DNA from: Streptomyces humi
GTDB taxonomy: Bacteria > Actinomycetota > Actinomycetes > Streptomycetales > Streptomycetaceae
Length of the DNA: 64,000 bases
NCBI RefSeq assembly: GCF_001005085.2
Contig: NZ_LBMU02000085.1
Span: 37,737-101,736, forward strand
Direction: 5' to 3'
Part shown: positions 1 through 8,248 of the stretch, piece after piece
How positions within the stretch are numbered: the stretch's first letter is position 1
How the letters are laid out: each line of letters begins with the position of its first letter
Notes under the pieces: generated by a model
Database searches by the model: none
The model's input: the letters and a program-made list of their open reading frames with translations, nothing else
Told to the model about the DNA's origin: nothing
Position numbers and translations under genes: made by a program

Positions 1-58
1 GTTCATCCCGGCCGGGTTGTCAATTCGGATGGTTTCTCATGGCCGGATAGGGCTAGTT

Positions 59-114
59 CCTCTCTGGGGAGCGGTGAATTGCTCGCATGAGCAATTCACC
101 GCTCCCCAGAGAGG
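59..114. terminator. Perfect 26-bp hairpin
   Basis: Two 26-base arms (59-84 and 89-114) are exact reverse complements around the 4-base loop GCAT. The hairpin sits 7 bases beyond the stop of the minus-strand gene ending at 122, where a terminator is expected. No T-run follows on either side, which is common for Streptomyces terminators. Because it is symmetric it could stop transcription from both directions. A stem this long and perfect would also leave a stable 3' end on the mRNA. Confidence 0.75.
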
Positions 115-121
115 CGAGGCC

Positions 122-718
122 TCAGGCGGGCGTTCGGGCGGGTGTGATGAGCAGGGGTGCCGGAGTGACCCGGTGGGTGAGGACCGGGAGCAGTTCGGCG
201 ACCAGGTGCGGCCGGTGCGCCGCGATGCCGGGCGGAGCGGGCGCCAGCGGGACGAGCAGGTCGGTGGCGGCCGGGTGCCCCTCGGCACCGTCCGCCGTGC
301 GGTCCCCGTGCAGCCACAGGGTGAGCATGTAGAGGCCCGGCACGGACAGCAGGCGCGGCTGGTACGTCTGCGGCAGGGCCTCGGCCTGGTGCAGGGCCCG
401 CTCGGTGGACGTGATGTAGGGCCCCTCGAAGAAGTGCGAGAAGGCCCAGCCGTCCGGGGTGAGCATCGTGTCGGCCGCGGCCACCGCCCGGTCGCCGCAG
501 CGGATCAGGAAGCGCCAGCCGGCCAGCCGGGTGGCGGACACGCCCTCCGGGGTGATCCGGTCCAGGACGTGCACGGGCAGCGGGAGTTCGGGGACCGCGG
601 GGCCCTGCGCGGTGCGCAGGGAAGGGGTACGGGCCTCGCTGACCGCGGTCGGGGAACCGAGGGCCGTGAGGACGGAACGCAGTGCGGGCGCGGGGGCAGG
701 AGGGACTTGCAGCGGCAT
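122..718 (-). CDS. Hypothetical protein, 198 aa
   Basis: I do not recognise the family. The protein is soluble with no signal peptide or membrane segment. It has a Pro/Ala-rich N-terminus and a central part with aromatic motifs (WRFLIRCGDRAVAAAD, GWAFSHFFEGPYI) that suggests a compact alpha/beta fold, and a Pro-rich end. The ATG at 718 has a GAGG 11 bases upstream. Codon use is typical GC3-rich actinobacterial, so the gene is probably real. It stands alone, transcribed away from the ligase gene at 1272, and ends at the long hairpin 59-114. Confidence 0.6.
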   Translation of the reverse strand: MPLQVPPAPAPALRSVLTALGSPTAVSEARTPSLRTAQGPAVPELPLPVHVLDRITPEGVSATRLAGWRFLIRCGDRAVAAADTMLTPDGWAFSHFFEGPYITSTERALHQAEALPQTYQPRLLSVPGLYMLTLWLHGDRTADGAEGHPAATDLLVPLAPAPPGIAAHRPHLVAELLPVLTHRVTPAPLLITPARTPA

Positions 719-1271
719 GGTGGGTCGCCTCTCATTCGACAGGCGCGGTGGCGCGAGGGCGGGGGCGGACGGCGCTGTCAGCTCACAGGGGGTCAGAGAG
801 GCGGCGGCCCGGTTCGGTGAAGAGAGGTGCGGACGGTGTCCGCACGCACCGGACGGCAGGAACCAGGACCGTGGGCGCCGGCCTTCTGCCTTGTTCCGCG
901 GAGTTTATACGACACGTGTTCAGGTGGTGTTTCACCGAGCCGTTTCACAGAGCAGAACAAGGCGCAATTCGGCCGCTGATTCGTGGGGAATCCTCCCGGT
1001 TTCCCGCCCGGCGGTACCCTGCTGACCTCGAAATACGAGGCTCTCGCGGTCGGCCGAATGTCGTCGGCGTTTTTCACGAGGAGTACGGGGAACCCGCAGT
1101 TGCACAGTGCTTCATGCCCCGTGAATGTGCCGCAGGACACATTCCAACAGAGTAGCGGGTGTCCGTCCTGCGCGCGACGTTATCGATCGTCCCGGCTGGG
1201 CATCATCCCACCTGGACCCGGGACACCGGCGGCCGGAACCTCGGTCCGCCCATTCGAGGAGGGACACTTCG
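719..1271. other. Divergent intergenic region, 553 bp
   Basis: No convincing gene. Third-position G/C bias is lost in all frames and the stretch around 890-1150 is less GC-rich than its surroundings, as expected of promoter DNA between two divergent genes. A small perfect inverted repeat CCTCGaaataCGAGG lies at 1026-1040. I could not place a sigma-70 promoter with confidence. Confidence 0.4.
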
Positions 1272-2792
1272 ATGGGGGAGAAGGTCGTGGCGGGCCGGTT
1301 CGACCTGTCCGATCGCCAGCGCTACCGCGAAAAGCTCCGCGACTGTCTGTCGGGGCTGGAGCGGCTGCTGGTGGAGAAGCGGTTCGACCGCCCCAAGAAC
1401 CTCATGGGTGTCGAGATCGAATTGAATCTCGCCGGCGCGGACGGTATGCCGAGAATGCTGAACGGGCAGGTGCTCGAACGTATCGCGAGCCGTGATTTCC
1501 AAACAGAACTCGCCATGTTCAACCTGGAAGTCAACATAGCTCCACACCGGCTCGGCGGCCGGGTATTCGACCGGCTCGCGGAGGAACTGAGGACTTCGCT
1601 GGCGTACGCCGACCGCAAGGCCGGCGAGGTGGACGCCGGCATCGTGATGATCGGCATCCTGCCGACGCTGGAGCGGGACGACCTGGTCTCCGCGAACCTC
1701 TCCGAGGTCGACCGCTACACCCTGCTCAACGACCAGATCGTGGCCGCCCGCGGCGAGGACTTCCGGCTCGACATCGAGGGCGTCGAGCATCTCGTCTGCA
1801 CGTCCAAGTCGATCGTCCCGGAGGCCGCCTGCACCTCCGTCCAACTGCACCTCCAGGTCACCCCGGGCCGCTTCGCGGACGTGTGGAACGCCGCGCAGGC
1901 GGCCGTCGCCCCGCAGATCGCCGTGGGCGCCAACTCCCCCTTCCTCTTCGGCCGTGAACTGTGGCGGGAGTCCCGGCCCCCGCTGTTCCTCCAGGCCACC
2001 GACACCCGCCCGCCCGAGCTCCAGGCCCAGGGCGTGCGGCCGCGCACCTGGTTCGGCGAACGCTGGATCAGCTCCGCGTACGAACTGTTCGAGGAGAACC
2101 TGCGCTTCTTCCCGGCGCTCCTGCCGATCTGCGACGAGGAGGACCCGCTGGCCGTGCTCGACGCGGGCGGCGTGCCGAAGCTGGCCGAACTCGTCCTGCA
2201 CAACGGCACGGTGTACCGCTGGAACCGGCCCGTCTACGGCATCGCCGACGGCGTCCCGCACCTGCGTGTGGAGAACCGGGTGCTGCCGGCCGGGCCCACC
2301 ATCACCGACGTCATCGCCAACGCGGCCTTCTACTACGGCCTGGTCCGGGCCCTCGCCGAGGAGTCCCGGCCGGTGTGGACACGGATGCCGTTCGCCGTGG
2401 CCGAGGCGAACTTCGACGCGGCCTGCCGGGACGGGATCGACGCGCGGCTCGTCTGGCCGAGGCGGGCGCGGTACGGCGGCGGCACGGCCGAGGTGGACGC
2501 GGTCACCCTGGTCCGCGAGGAACTGCTGCCGCTGGCGGAGGCGGGGCTGGACGCGTGGGGCGTGGAACCCGCCGACCGGGACTTCTACCTGGGTGTGATC
2601 GACGAGCGGTGCCGGCGGCGGGTGAACGGGGCGTCCTGGCAGGCGGCCACCTTCCACCGGGCGCTGGAGCAGGGGCTGCCGAGGGACGTGGCGCTGGCCG
2701 GGATGACACGGCGCTACGCGGAACTGATGAACGCGGGAGAGCCCGTGCACACCTGGCCGGTGGGGTTATTGGAGCCGGTGCTGCTGGGGTGA
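1272..2792 (+). CDS. Glutamate-cysteine ligase family 2 (GCS2-type) protein
   Basis: A 506-residue protein of the GCS2 ATP-dependent carboxylate-amine ligase family, which joins an amino acid to the gamma-carboxyl of glutamate or a similar acid. Visible are the N-terminal acidic substrate/metal motif (MGVEIELNL, about residue 42), an SVQLHLQV strand and a WNRPVYG block in the C-terminal half. The frame is open further upstream, but the ATG at 1272 is chosen because GAGGAGG lies 8 bases before it and the upstream codons look non-coding. Actinobacteria use mycothiol rather than glutathione, so the true product need not be gamma-glutamylcysteine. Family is fairly sure, substrate unknown. Confidence 0.8.
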   Translation: MGEKVVAGRFDLSDRQRYREKLRDCLSGLERLLVEKRFDRPKNLMGVEIELNLAGADGMPRMLNGQVLERIASRDFQTELAMFNLEVNIAPHRLGGRVFDRLAEELRTSLAYADRKAGEVDAGIVMIGILPTLERDDLVSANLSEVDRYTLLNDQIVAARGEDFRLDIEGVEHLVCTSKSIVPEAACTSVQLHLQVTPGRFADVWNAAQAAVAPQIAVGANSPFLFGRELWRESRPPLFLQATDTRPPELQAQGVRPRTWFGERWISSAYELFEENLRFFPALLPICDEEDPLAVLDAGGVPKLAELVLHNGTVYRWNRPVYGIADGVPHLRVENRVLPAGPTITDVIANAAFYYGLVRALAEESRPVWTRMPFAVAEANFDAACRDGIDARLVWPRRARYGGGTAEVDAVTLVREELLPLAEAGLDAWGVEPADRDFYLGVIDERCRRRVNGASWQAATFHRALEQGLPRDVALAGMTRRYAELMNAGEPVHTWPVGLLEPVLLG

Positions 2793-3007
2793 GCGGTGTG
2801 GGTGTGAGGGCGTGAGCGCCGTGGGCGGTGCGGCGGACGGCGGGGCGCGGCCCGGTGGAGGCCTGTCGCGCAGCTCGCCGCGCTCCTGACGGGACGCCGT
2901 GGTCGGCCCTCCTTCACCAGGGGGCCGCCCGTGCCTCCCCGGTCCCGATCGGGCAAGCTGTGACGACCCACGGCGTGGGGTTTGCCCGACCGGAGTCAGG
3001 AGCGCAG

Positions 3008-3781
3008 GTGGAGTACCCGCTGGAACAGCCCTCGCAGCGGATGTTCAGGGACGAGACGCTACTGGTTCTGGGACTGTCGCTCGGGGCGAGCGGAGTGTCG
3101 GCGCTGATCAGCTTCGTCGGGTCGGTCACCAGACCGGGCGGCCTCAAGGACCAGGCGGCGACCCTCAACGCGTCCGCCGCGCCGGGCCGGCCCTGGCTGG
3201 ACCTCGCCTGGCAGCTGTTCGGCATCGCCAGCGCGCTGGTTCCCGTCCTGCTGGTGGCCCACCTGCTGCTCCGTGAGGGCGCGAGCCTGCGCACGCTCGG
3301 CTTCGACCGCACCCGCCCCTGGCCCGACCTCGGACGCGGAGCAGGGATCGCGGCGGTGATCGGCAGCACCGGGATCGCCTTCTACCTGGCCGCGCGCGGA
3401 CTCGGCTTCAACCTCACGGTGGTGCCGGAGGCGCTGCCCGACGTGTGGTGGAAGTACCCCGTGCTGATCCTCTCCGCGATGCAGAACGCGATCCTGGAAG
3501 AGGTCATCGTCGTCGGCTATCTGCTGCGCCGCCTGGACCAGCTGGGGTGGAGCGCGGGCACGGCGCTGGTGGCCAGCGCCGTGCTGCGTGGCTCGTACCA
3601 CCTCTACCAGGGGATCGGCGGCTTCGTCGGCAACATGGTGATGGGCGTCGTCTTCGTCTACCTGTACCGGCGGTGGGGCCGGGTCGGTCCCCTGGTGGTG
3701 GCGCACTCGCTGCTCGACATCGGCGCGTTCGTCGGTTACGCGCTGCTCGCCGGCAAGGTGGGCTGGCTGCCTACGGCGTGA
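3008..3781 (+). CDS. CPBP-family intramembrane metalloprotease
   Basis: A 257-residue polytopic membrane protein. The CPBP (Abi/CAAX protease) signature is present: EEVIVVGYLLRRL (EExxxxxxLxRR, about residue 165) followed by SYHLYQG with the second-motif His, and a final helix with GPLVVAHSLLD. These supply the Glu/His ligands of the catalytic zinc within the membrane. Members process prenylated or anchored peptides or confer bacteriocin self-immunity; the target here is unknown. The GTG at 3008 follows CAGGAG and the protein then starts just before the first helix. The stop overlaps the convergent PhzF gene by 11 bases. Confidence 0.8.
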   Translation: MEYPLEQPSQRMFRDETLLVLGLSLGASGVSALISFVGSVTRPGGLKDQAATLNASAAPGRPWLDLAWQLFGIASALVPVLLVAHLLLREGASLRTLGFDRTRPWPDLGRGAGIAAVIGSTGIAFYLAARGLGFNLTVVPEALPDVWWKYPVLILSAMQNAILEEVIVVGYLLRRLDQLGWSAGTALVASAVLRGSYHLYQGIGGFVGNMVMGVVFVYLYRRWGRVGPLVVAHSLLDIGAFVGYALLAGKVGWLPTA

Positions 3782-4583
3782 ACAGCTCGCCGTCGACGAC
3801 GGTGACCGCGTGCCCGGTCAGCAGCACGCGGTCACCGCGCAGGCCGGTGCGGACCAGCCCGGTACGGCGGGAGGCCTGCAACCCTGTCAGGTCGTCGGCG
3901 CCGAGCCGGCCGGACCAGTGCGGTGCCAGCGCCGTGTGCGCGCTTCCCGTCACCGGGTCCTCGTCGATGCCGACGTTCGGGAAGAAGCAGCGGGAAACGT
4001 AGTCGTAGCCCCTGGCCGGGTCCTCGGCCCGCGCGGTGGCGATGATCCCGCGCTCGGAGTAGGCGCCGAGGGCGCGGTGATCGGGGGAGAGGCCCAGCAC
4101 CGTCTTCTCGTCGGCGAGTTCCACGAGGAGGTCGCCGACGTTCGGGCCGGTGTCGAACACGGCGACGGGCTCGGCGCCGAGCGCCTCGGCGACCCCGTCG
4201 GGCGCGTCGAGGCGGGTGAGCGGGGCGGTCGGGAAGTCGAGAGTGATCGTCCCGTCGGTGCCGGGCGTCGCGATCAGCACGCCGCTGCGGGTGGCGAACC
4301 GTAGGGGGCCCGGGTGCGCCCCGGTCGTCCCCAGCACATGGGCGGTGGCGAGCGTGGCGTGCCCGCACATCGCGACCTCCGTGACCGGGGTGAACCAGCG
4401 CAGCGCCCAGTCCGCGTCCCCGCCTTCGGGCAGCGGGTGCGCGAAGGCGGTCTCGGCGTGGTTCACCTCCATGGCGACGTTCTGCATCCAGTCGTCCTCG
4501 GGAAAGGCGTCGAGCAACACGACACCGGCCGGGTTCCCGGCGAAGGCCCGCTCGGCGAAGGCGTCCACGATTCGAATCCGCAT
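3771..4583 (-). CDS. PhzF-family isomerase/epimerase
   Basis: A 270-residue protein of the PhzF (phenazine biosynthesis/diaminopimelate-epimerase fold) family. Family landmarks are the start IRIVDAFAERAFAGNPAGV, the NHAETAF block holding the conserved catalytic Glu, MCGHATLATAH, and FFPNVGIDEDPVTGSAHTAL near the C-terminus. No phenazine genes are nearby, so this is likely a housekeeping-type isomerase of unknown substrate. The gene is convergent with the CPBP protease and the two share 11 bases at their 3' ends. Its start is the ATG at 4583. Confidence 0.88.
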   Translation of the reverse strand: MRIRIVDAFAERAFAGNPAGVVLLDAFPEDDWMQNVAMEVNHAETAFAHPLPEGGDADWALRWFTPVTEVAMCGHATLATAHVLGTTGAHPGPLRFATRSGVLIATPGTDGTITLDFPTAPLTRLDAPDGVAEALGAEPVAVFDTGPNVGDLLVELADEKTVLGLSPDHRALGAYSERGIIATARAEDPARGYDYVSRCFFPNVGIDEDPVTGSAHTALAPHWSGRLGADDLTGLQASRRTGLVRTGLRGDRVLLTGHAVTVVDGELFTP

Positions 4584-4680
4584 ACCCCGGACGCTAGGCC
4601 CCCCGCCCCCCGCCCACTAAGGCCAATCCAGGACCCCTGGCCCGATTTCCACCAGAGAGACGCCCGAAACACCCCCAAGG

Positions 4681-4806
4681 CGCCCGACAGGGGCGCGGGG
4701 AACTGCGCGAGAACACACGACGGCGCCGCACCGCCCCCCGACCGCCGCGCACGACGGCGCCCGACAGGGGCGCGGGGAACTGCGCGAAAACCACGACGGC
4801 GCCGCA
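4681..4806. repeat. Two copies of a dispersed Streptomyces repeat
   Basis: A unit reading CGCCCGACAGGGGCGCGGGG followed by AACTGCGCGA occurs at 4681-4710 and again at 4758-4787, 77 bases apart. Both copies are followed within a few bases by CACGACGGCGCCGCACC. The reverse complement of the same core is found at 40895-40930 and, diverged, at 43258-43290. It lies in the 351-bp gap between the phzF and argG genes, which holds no gene. Confidence 0.8.
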
Positions 4807-4892
4807 CCCGGCCCGCCACCCGTCGCCCCCGCCCGCCGGCCCAGGCTCCCGCTCCGGCTCCCGCTCCGGCAGTCAACCCGATGGCGACGAAA

Positions 4893-4921
4893 AGGGGCCG
4901 ACCCTTGGCGAGTCGGCCCCT
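4893..4921 (-). terminator. argG terminator hairpin
   Basis: A perfect 10-bp stem (AGGGGCCGAC / GTCGGCCCCT) with a 9-base loop, 13 bases beyond the argG stop. On the minus strand the run TTTTCGTC follows the stem, so it fits an intrinsic terminator for argG. Confidence 0.75.
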
Positions 4922-4934
4922 CTGAGCGTGTCGC

Positions 4935-6383
4935 TCAGTCCGTGCCCAGTTCCATCGCGGCCCGGTCCAGCAGTTCGTCGGCGTCCGGCGCGGCCTCGCC
5001 GCGGGACGCGATCGCCTCGGCGCCCCCCTCCGGCATGCTGCCGATGAGCCCGGTCGCCGCCGCCTGCGCCGCCCCGATCGCCGGGTTCGCGGAGCCGATC
5101 AGACCCAGCCCCGCGTACTGCTCCAGCTTCGCGCGGGAGTCGGCGATGTCGAGGTTGCGCATCGTCAGCTGGCCGATCCGGTCCACCGGACCGAACGCGG
5201 CGTCCTCGGTGCGCTCCATCGACAGCTTGTCGGGGTGGTAACTGAAGGCGGGCCCGGTCGTGTCGAGGATCGAGTAGTCCTCGCCGCGCCGCAGCCGCAG
5301 CGTCACCTCACCGGTGACCGCCGCGCCGACCCACCGCTGAAGCGACTCCCGGATCATCAGCGCCTGCGGGTCCAGCCACCGGCCCTCGTACATGAGGCGG
5401 CCGAGCCGCCGGCCCTCGTTGTGGTACTGCGCGACCGTGTCCTCGTTGTGGATCGCGTTGACCAGCCGCTCGTAGGCCGCGTGCAGCAGCGCCATGCCCG
5501 GCGCCTCGTAGATCCCGCGGCTCTTCGCCTCGATGATCCGGTTCTCGATCTGGTCCGACATGCCGAGCCCGTGCCGGCCGCCGATCGCGTTGGCCTCCAT
5601 GACCAGCTCGACGGCGGTCCCGAACTCCTTGCCGTTGACCGTCACCGGCCGGCCCTGGTCGAAGCCGATGGTCACGTCCTCGGGCAGGATCTCGACCTCG
5701 GGGTCCCAGAACCGCACGCCCATGATCGGGTCGACGGTCTCGATGCCGTTGTCCAGGTGCTCGAGCGTCTTCGCCTCGTGCGTGGCGCCCCAGATGTTGG
5801 CGTCCGTGGAGTACGCCTTCTCCGTGCTGTCCCGGTACGGCAGCCCGTGCGCGACCAGCCACTCGGACATCTCCTTGCGGCCGCCGAGCTCGGTCACGAA
5901 GTCCGCGTCCAGCCACGGCTTGTAGATCCGCAGGTGCGGGTTGGCGAGCAGCCCGTAGCGGTAGAACCGCTCGATGTCGTTGCCCTTGAAGGTCGAGCCG
6001 TCGCCCCAGATCTGGACGTCGTCCTCCAGCATCGCCCGCACCAGCAGCGTGCCGGTGACCGCCCGGCCCAGCGGGGTGGTGTTGAAGTACGACCGCCCGC
6101 CCGAGCGGATGTGGAACGCGCCGCAGGTCAGCGCGGCCAGGCCCTCCTCGACCAGCGCGGCTCGGCAGTCGACCAGACGCGCGATCTCGGCGCCGTAGGT
6201 GTGCGCACGCCCCGGCACCGACGCGATGTCGGGCTCGTCGTACTGGCCGATGTCGGCGGTGTAGGTGCACGGGACGGCGCCCTTGTCGCGCATCCACGCG
6301 ACCGCGACCGAGGTGTCGAGCCCGCCGGAGAAGGCGATGCCGACGCGCTCGCCGGCGGGAAGGGAGGTGAGGACCTTGGACAT
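4935..6383 (-). CDS. argG: Argininosuccinate synthase (type 2)
   Basis: Condenses citrulline and aspartate with ATP to argininosuccinate, the penultimate step of arginine synthesis, in the cytoplasm. The 482-residue protein is of the longer E. coli-type ArgG class: P-loop-like GIAFSGGLDTSVAV near the N-terminus, YFNTTPLGRAVTGT, IWGDGSTFKGNDIERFYRYG, and NRIIEAKSRGIYEAPGMALL. The ATG at 6383 is preferred over the in-frame ATG at 6398 because it aligns with the start of E. coli ArgG and because an ARG-box-like site covers the upstream region. It is monocistronic with its own terminator. In S. lividans argG lies on an unstable chromosome arm, which fits an arm location here (recalled, not shown by the sequence). 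Confidence 0.97.
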   Translation of the reverse strand: MSKVLTSLPAGERVGIAFSGGLDTSVAVAWMRDKGAVPCTYTADIGQYDEPDIASVPGRAHTYGAEIARLVDCRAALVEEGLAALTCGAFHIRSGGRSYFNTTPLGRAVTGTLLVRAMLEDDVQIWGDGSTFKGNDIERFYRYGLLANPHLRIYKPWLDADFVTELGGRKEMSEWLVAHGLPYRDSTEKAYSTDANIWGATHEAKTLEHLDNGIETVDPIMGVRFWDPEVEILPEDVTIGFDQGRPVTVNGKEFGTAVELVMEANAIGGRHGLGMSDQIENRIIEAKSRGIYEAPGMALLHAAYERLVNAIHNEDTVAQYHNEGRRLGRLMYEGRWLDPQALMIRESLQRWVGAAVTGEVTLRLRRGEDYSILDTTGPAFSYHPDKLSMERTEDAAFGPVDRIGQLTMRNLDIADSRAKLEQYAGLGLIGSANPAIGAAQAAATGLIGSMPEGGAEAIASRGEAAPDADELLDRAAMELGTD

Positions 6384-6390
6384 AGGAAGA

Positions 6391-6417
6391 TTATGCATCA
6401 GACCGCATGGTCATGCA
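6391..6417 (-). promoter_or_regulatory. ARG-box-like operator upstream of argG
   Basis: CGCATGGTCATGCA at 6404-6417 is an inverted repeat (GCAT-N4-ATGC) close to the ArgR consensus TGCAT-N4-ATGCA with one outer mismatch. A second partial half, TTATGCATCA, lies at 6391-6400. Together they resemble paired ARG boxes that would let ArgR repress argG when arginine is plentiful. The distance to the ATG at 6383 is only a few bases, so the leader must be very short. Confidence 0.55.
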
Positions 6418-6474
6418 ACGTCCCTGCTGAATCCGCCCCCGGCGGTCGGAAGGGGGTTGTCAGGCGAACAGTTC

Positions 6475-6505
6475 CGATATATCGTTGAGGTATCGCGAAC
6501 GATAC
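6475..6505. promoter_or_regulatory. Palindromic operator of the PadR gene
   Basis: Perfect inverted repeat GTATCGcgaaCGATAC at 6490-6505, preceded by the perfect 10-base palindrome CGATATATCG at 6475-6484. The sites lie 33-63 bases before the PadR ATG and between argG and padR. PadR proteins usually bind such palindromes in their own promoters, so autoregulation is likely. Confidence 0.6.
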
Positions 6506-6537
6506 GCGACAGATCAACGATGGATGGAGTGATTGCC

Positions 6538-7176
6538 ATGCGTTCCCACGGATTCGAGCGTGGACATGGACAGGACGGCCCCCGCCCGAAGGGTGGCCGT
6601 GGTGGTTTCGGCGGACGTGACGGTCGCCGTGCGGCGTTCGGGCCCTTCGGTCCGGGTGGCCCTGGCTTCGGTCCCGGTGGGCCCGGTTTCGGACCGGGGC
6701 ACTGGGGGCCGCGAGGACGTGGCGGCCCCAGGGGGAGGGCGCGGCGCGGTGACGTACGGGCCTCGATCCTGGCCCTGCTGAAGGACCGCCCGATGCACGG
6801 ATACGAGATGATCCAGGAGATCGCCGAGCGCAGCGGCGGCGCGTGGAAGCCCAGCCCCGGCTCGGTCTACCCCACCCTGCAACTGCTGGAGGACGAGGGT
6901 CTGATCGCCAGTGAGAGCGAGGGCGGCAAGAAGCTGTTCTCCCTCACCGACAGCGGCCGCACCGCCGCCGACGAGGGTCCGGACGCCCCCTGGGAGGAGG
7001 CTTCCCGCGGAGTCGACTTCGAGGCGCTCGGCGAGATCCGCCAGGCCGGCTTCGGCCTGATGGAGGCCTTCGGGCAGGTCTGGAAGACCGGCACCAAGGA
7101 ACAGCGCGAGAAGGCGCTGGCCGTCATCAACGAGACCCGCAAGAAGCTGTACCTCATCCTCGCCGACGAGGACTGA
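6538..7176 (+). CDS. PadR-family transcriptional regulator with Gly-rich N-terminus
   Basis: A 212-residue PadR repressor. The winged-helix domain begins about residue 75 (ASILALLKDRPMHGYEMIQ, SPGSVYPTLQLLEDEGLI) and is followed by a helical C-terminal segment for dimerisation. Before it lies a 70-residue low-complexity arm with repeated GPGGPGFGPG motifs and Arg/Gly clusters, unusual beside the roughly 110-residue core family. The ATG at 6538 has GGAG 8 bases upstream; a second ATG at 6520 has no site. No adjacent efflux gene is obvious, so the target besides itself is unknown. Confidence 0.88.
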   Translation: MRSHGFERGHGQDGPRPKGGRGGFGGRDGRRAAFGPFGPGGPGFGPGGPGFGPGHWGPRGRGGPRGRARRGDVRASILALLKDRPMHGYEMIQEIAERSGGAWKPSPGSVYPTLQLLEDEGLIASESEGGKKLFSLTDSGRTAADEGPDAPWEEASRGVDFEALGEIRQAGFGLMEAFGQVWKTGTKEQREKALAVINETRKKLYLILADED

Positions 7177-7273
7177 CCGACGAGGACCGGTCGGGGAGGG
7201 CCGGTCGGCGACGACTGGCCGACAAGGGCTGGCCGACGGCGACTCGTCGGCGACGACCGATCGACGGCGTACC

Positions 7274-7305
7274 GGGCGCCCCGCGGACCGTTCCGCGGGG
7301 CGCCC
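7274..7305. terminator. Bidirectional terminator, 14-bp stem
   Basis: Perfect 14-bp stem (GGGCGCCCCGCGGA at 7274-7287 with its complement 7292-7305) around a 4-base loop. It sits between the ends of the convergent padR and SRPBCC genes and can serve both. The preceding 7180-7265 stretch is degenerate GGCCGAC-rich sequence without a gene. Confidence 0.8.
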
Positions 7306-7336
7306 TCGCGGGTGCGGCAGGGGCGTGCGGCCGGGC

Positions 7337-7765
7337 TCAGGCCACCAGGCCGCCCAGCTTGCGCAGCGACTCGTTCAGCGCCGCCGTCGCCGAGTCCTTG
7401 AGCTTGCCCGCCATCAGCGACACGGCGGCGCCCGTGAACTCGCCGTCGATCCGCACCCCCGTGGCGTCCCCGTCCGGCGTCAGCGTGTACCGCGTCGCGA
7501 CGGTCACCGCCATCGGCCCCTTGCCGCGGATCGCCAGCACCCGGGCCGGCTCCAGCTCCTCGATGGTCCACTCGACCTCCGCCGGGAAGCCCATCAGCTT
7601 CATGTTCTCCTGGAAGGTCCCGCCCACCGCCAGGGTCTCCGGACCGCCCTTCGGGAAGTTGGTGTGGGTCGCGTTCCACTCCCCGTACGCCGGCCAGTCG
7701 GTGAGCTGCGCCCACACCTTCTCGGCCGGTGCCTGGATGCGTGCCTCCGCGCTGACTTCGGCCAT
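7337..7765 (-). CDS. SRPBCC-fold (CoxG/polyketide cyclase-like) protein
   Basis: A 142-residue single-domain START/Bet v1-like protein. It opens with the family pattern ARIQAPAEKVWAQLTDWPAY and closes with the long C-terminal helix (GAAVSLMAGKLKDSATAALNE...) that roofs the hydrophobic pocket. Members bind small hydrophobic ligands or act as cyclases; nothing nearby tells the ligand. The ATG at 7765 is preceded by a GGGTGG site. No signal peptide. Confidence 0.82.
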   Translation of the reverse strand: MAEVSAEARIQAPAEKVWAQLTDWPAYGEWNATHTNFPKGGPETLAVGGTFQENMKLMGFPAEVEWTIEELEPARVLAIRGKGPMAVTVATRYTLTPDGDATGVRIDGEFTGAAVSLMAGKLKDSATAALNESLRKLGGLVA

Positions 7766-7843
7766 CGGGCCACCCCTTCGTGTCGGGCTACGGTGTCGCG
7801 GAACGTAGCCGCAGGGCCTCGAACATTCAATACTGATGAACCG

Positions 7844-8050
7844 TCAGGAAATGTGCGGACCCGCCCGCCGTATCTCCGCCGCGTCGAACAGGTCCCACGC
7901 GCGCGGGTGCGGGCCCTCGTCGTGACAGTGCCAGGCGTCCCAGAACAGGTCCGCGAGCAGGGCGTCCGCCGGGGCGTGCACCCGGTACACGTACTGCCTC
8001 CCGTCGACCGCCGGCAGGACGACCAGCCAGCAACAGCACCCGCTTTCCAC
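7844..8050 (-). CDS. Small hypothetical protein, about 68 aa
   Basis: The reading frame shows strong GC3 bias and protein-like composition (VDGRQYVYRVHAP, LFWDAWHCHDEGPHPRAW), so the C-terminal part is very probably coding. The start is uncertain: GTG at 8050 has no ribosome site, while the frame stays open upstream with poor composition. The Trp/His-rich segment resembles small conserved Streptomyces proteins of unknown role. It faces away from the Clp_N-like gene at 8249. Confidence 0.45.
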   Translation of the reverse strand: MESGCCCWLVVLPAVDGRQYVYRVHAPADALLADLFWDAWHCHDEGPHPRAWDLFDAAEIRRAGPHIS

Positions 8051-8248
8051 AACGGAGGAGGACGTACGGCGGGTGCGTGACGGTTGCGTACGGGGCGCAC
8101 GGCAAGGAGGCGCGCGCCTTTCCGCCGGAACCGGCCTGATCTCATCCGTAAGGAGGAGATCGGCGGCACCGGGGTCCACTCTGTGTGGGACGCGGAAATG
8201 CTCCCCCTCGCGGATGACTCGGCCGCCCTGGGTTGATGGGGTGGGGGT

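Noticed and set aside
793..1140. 115-codon minus-strand frame in the 719-1271 gap
   Set aside because: Poor GC3 bias, Cys/Arg-rich random composition and no ribosome site; kept as intergenic.
1125..1271. Longer N-terminus of the GCS2 ligase
   Set aside because: The upstream codons look non-coding, and the ATG at 1272 has a strong ribosome site.
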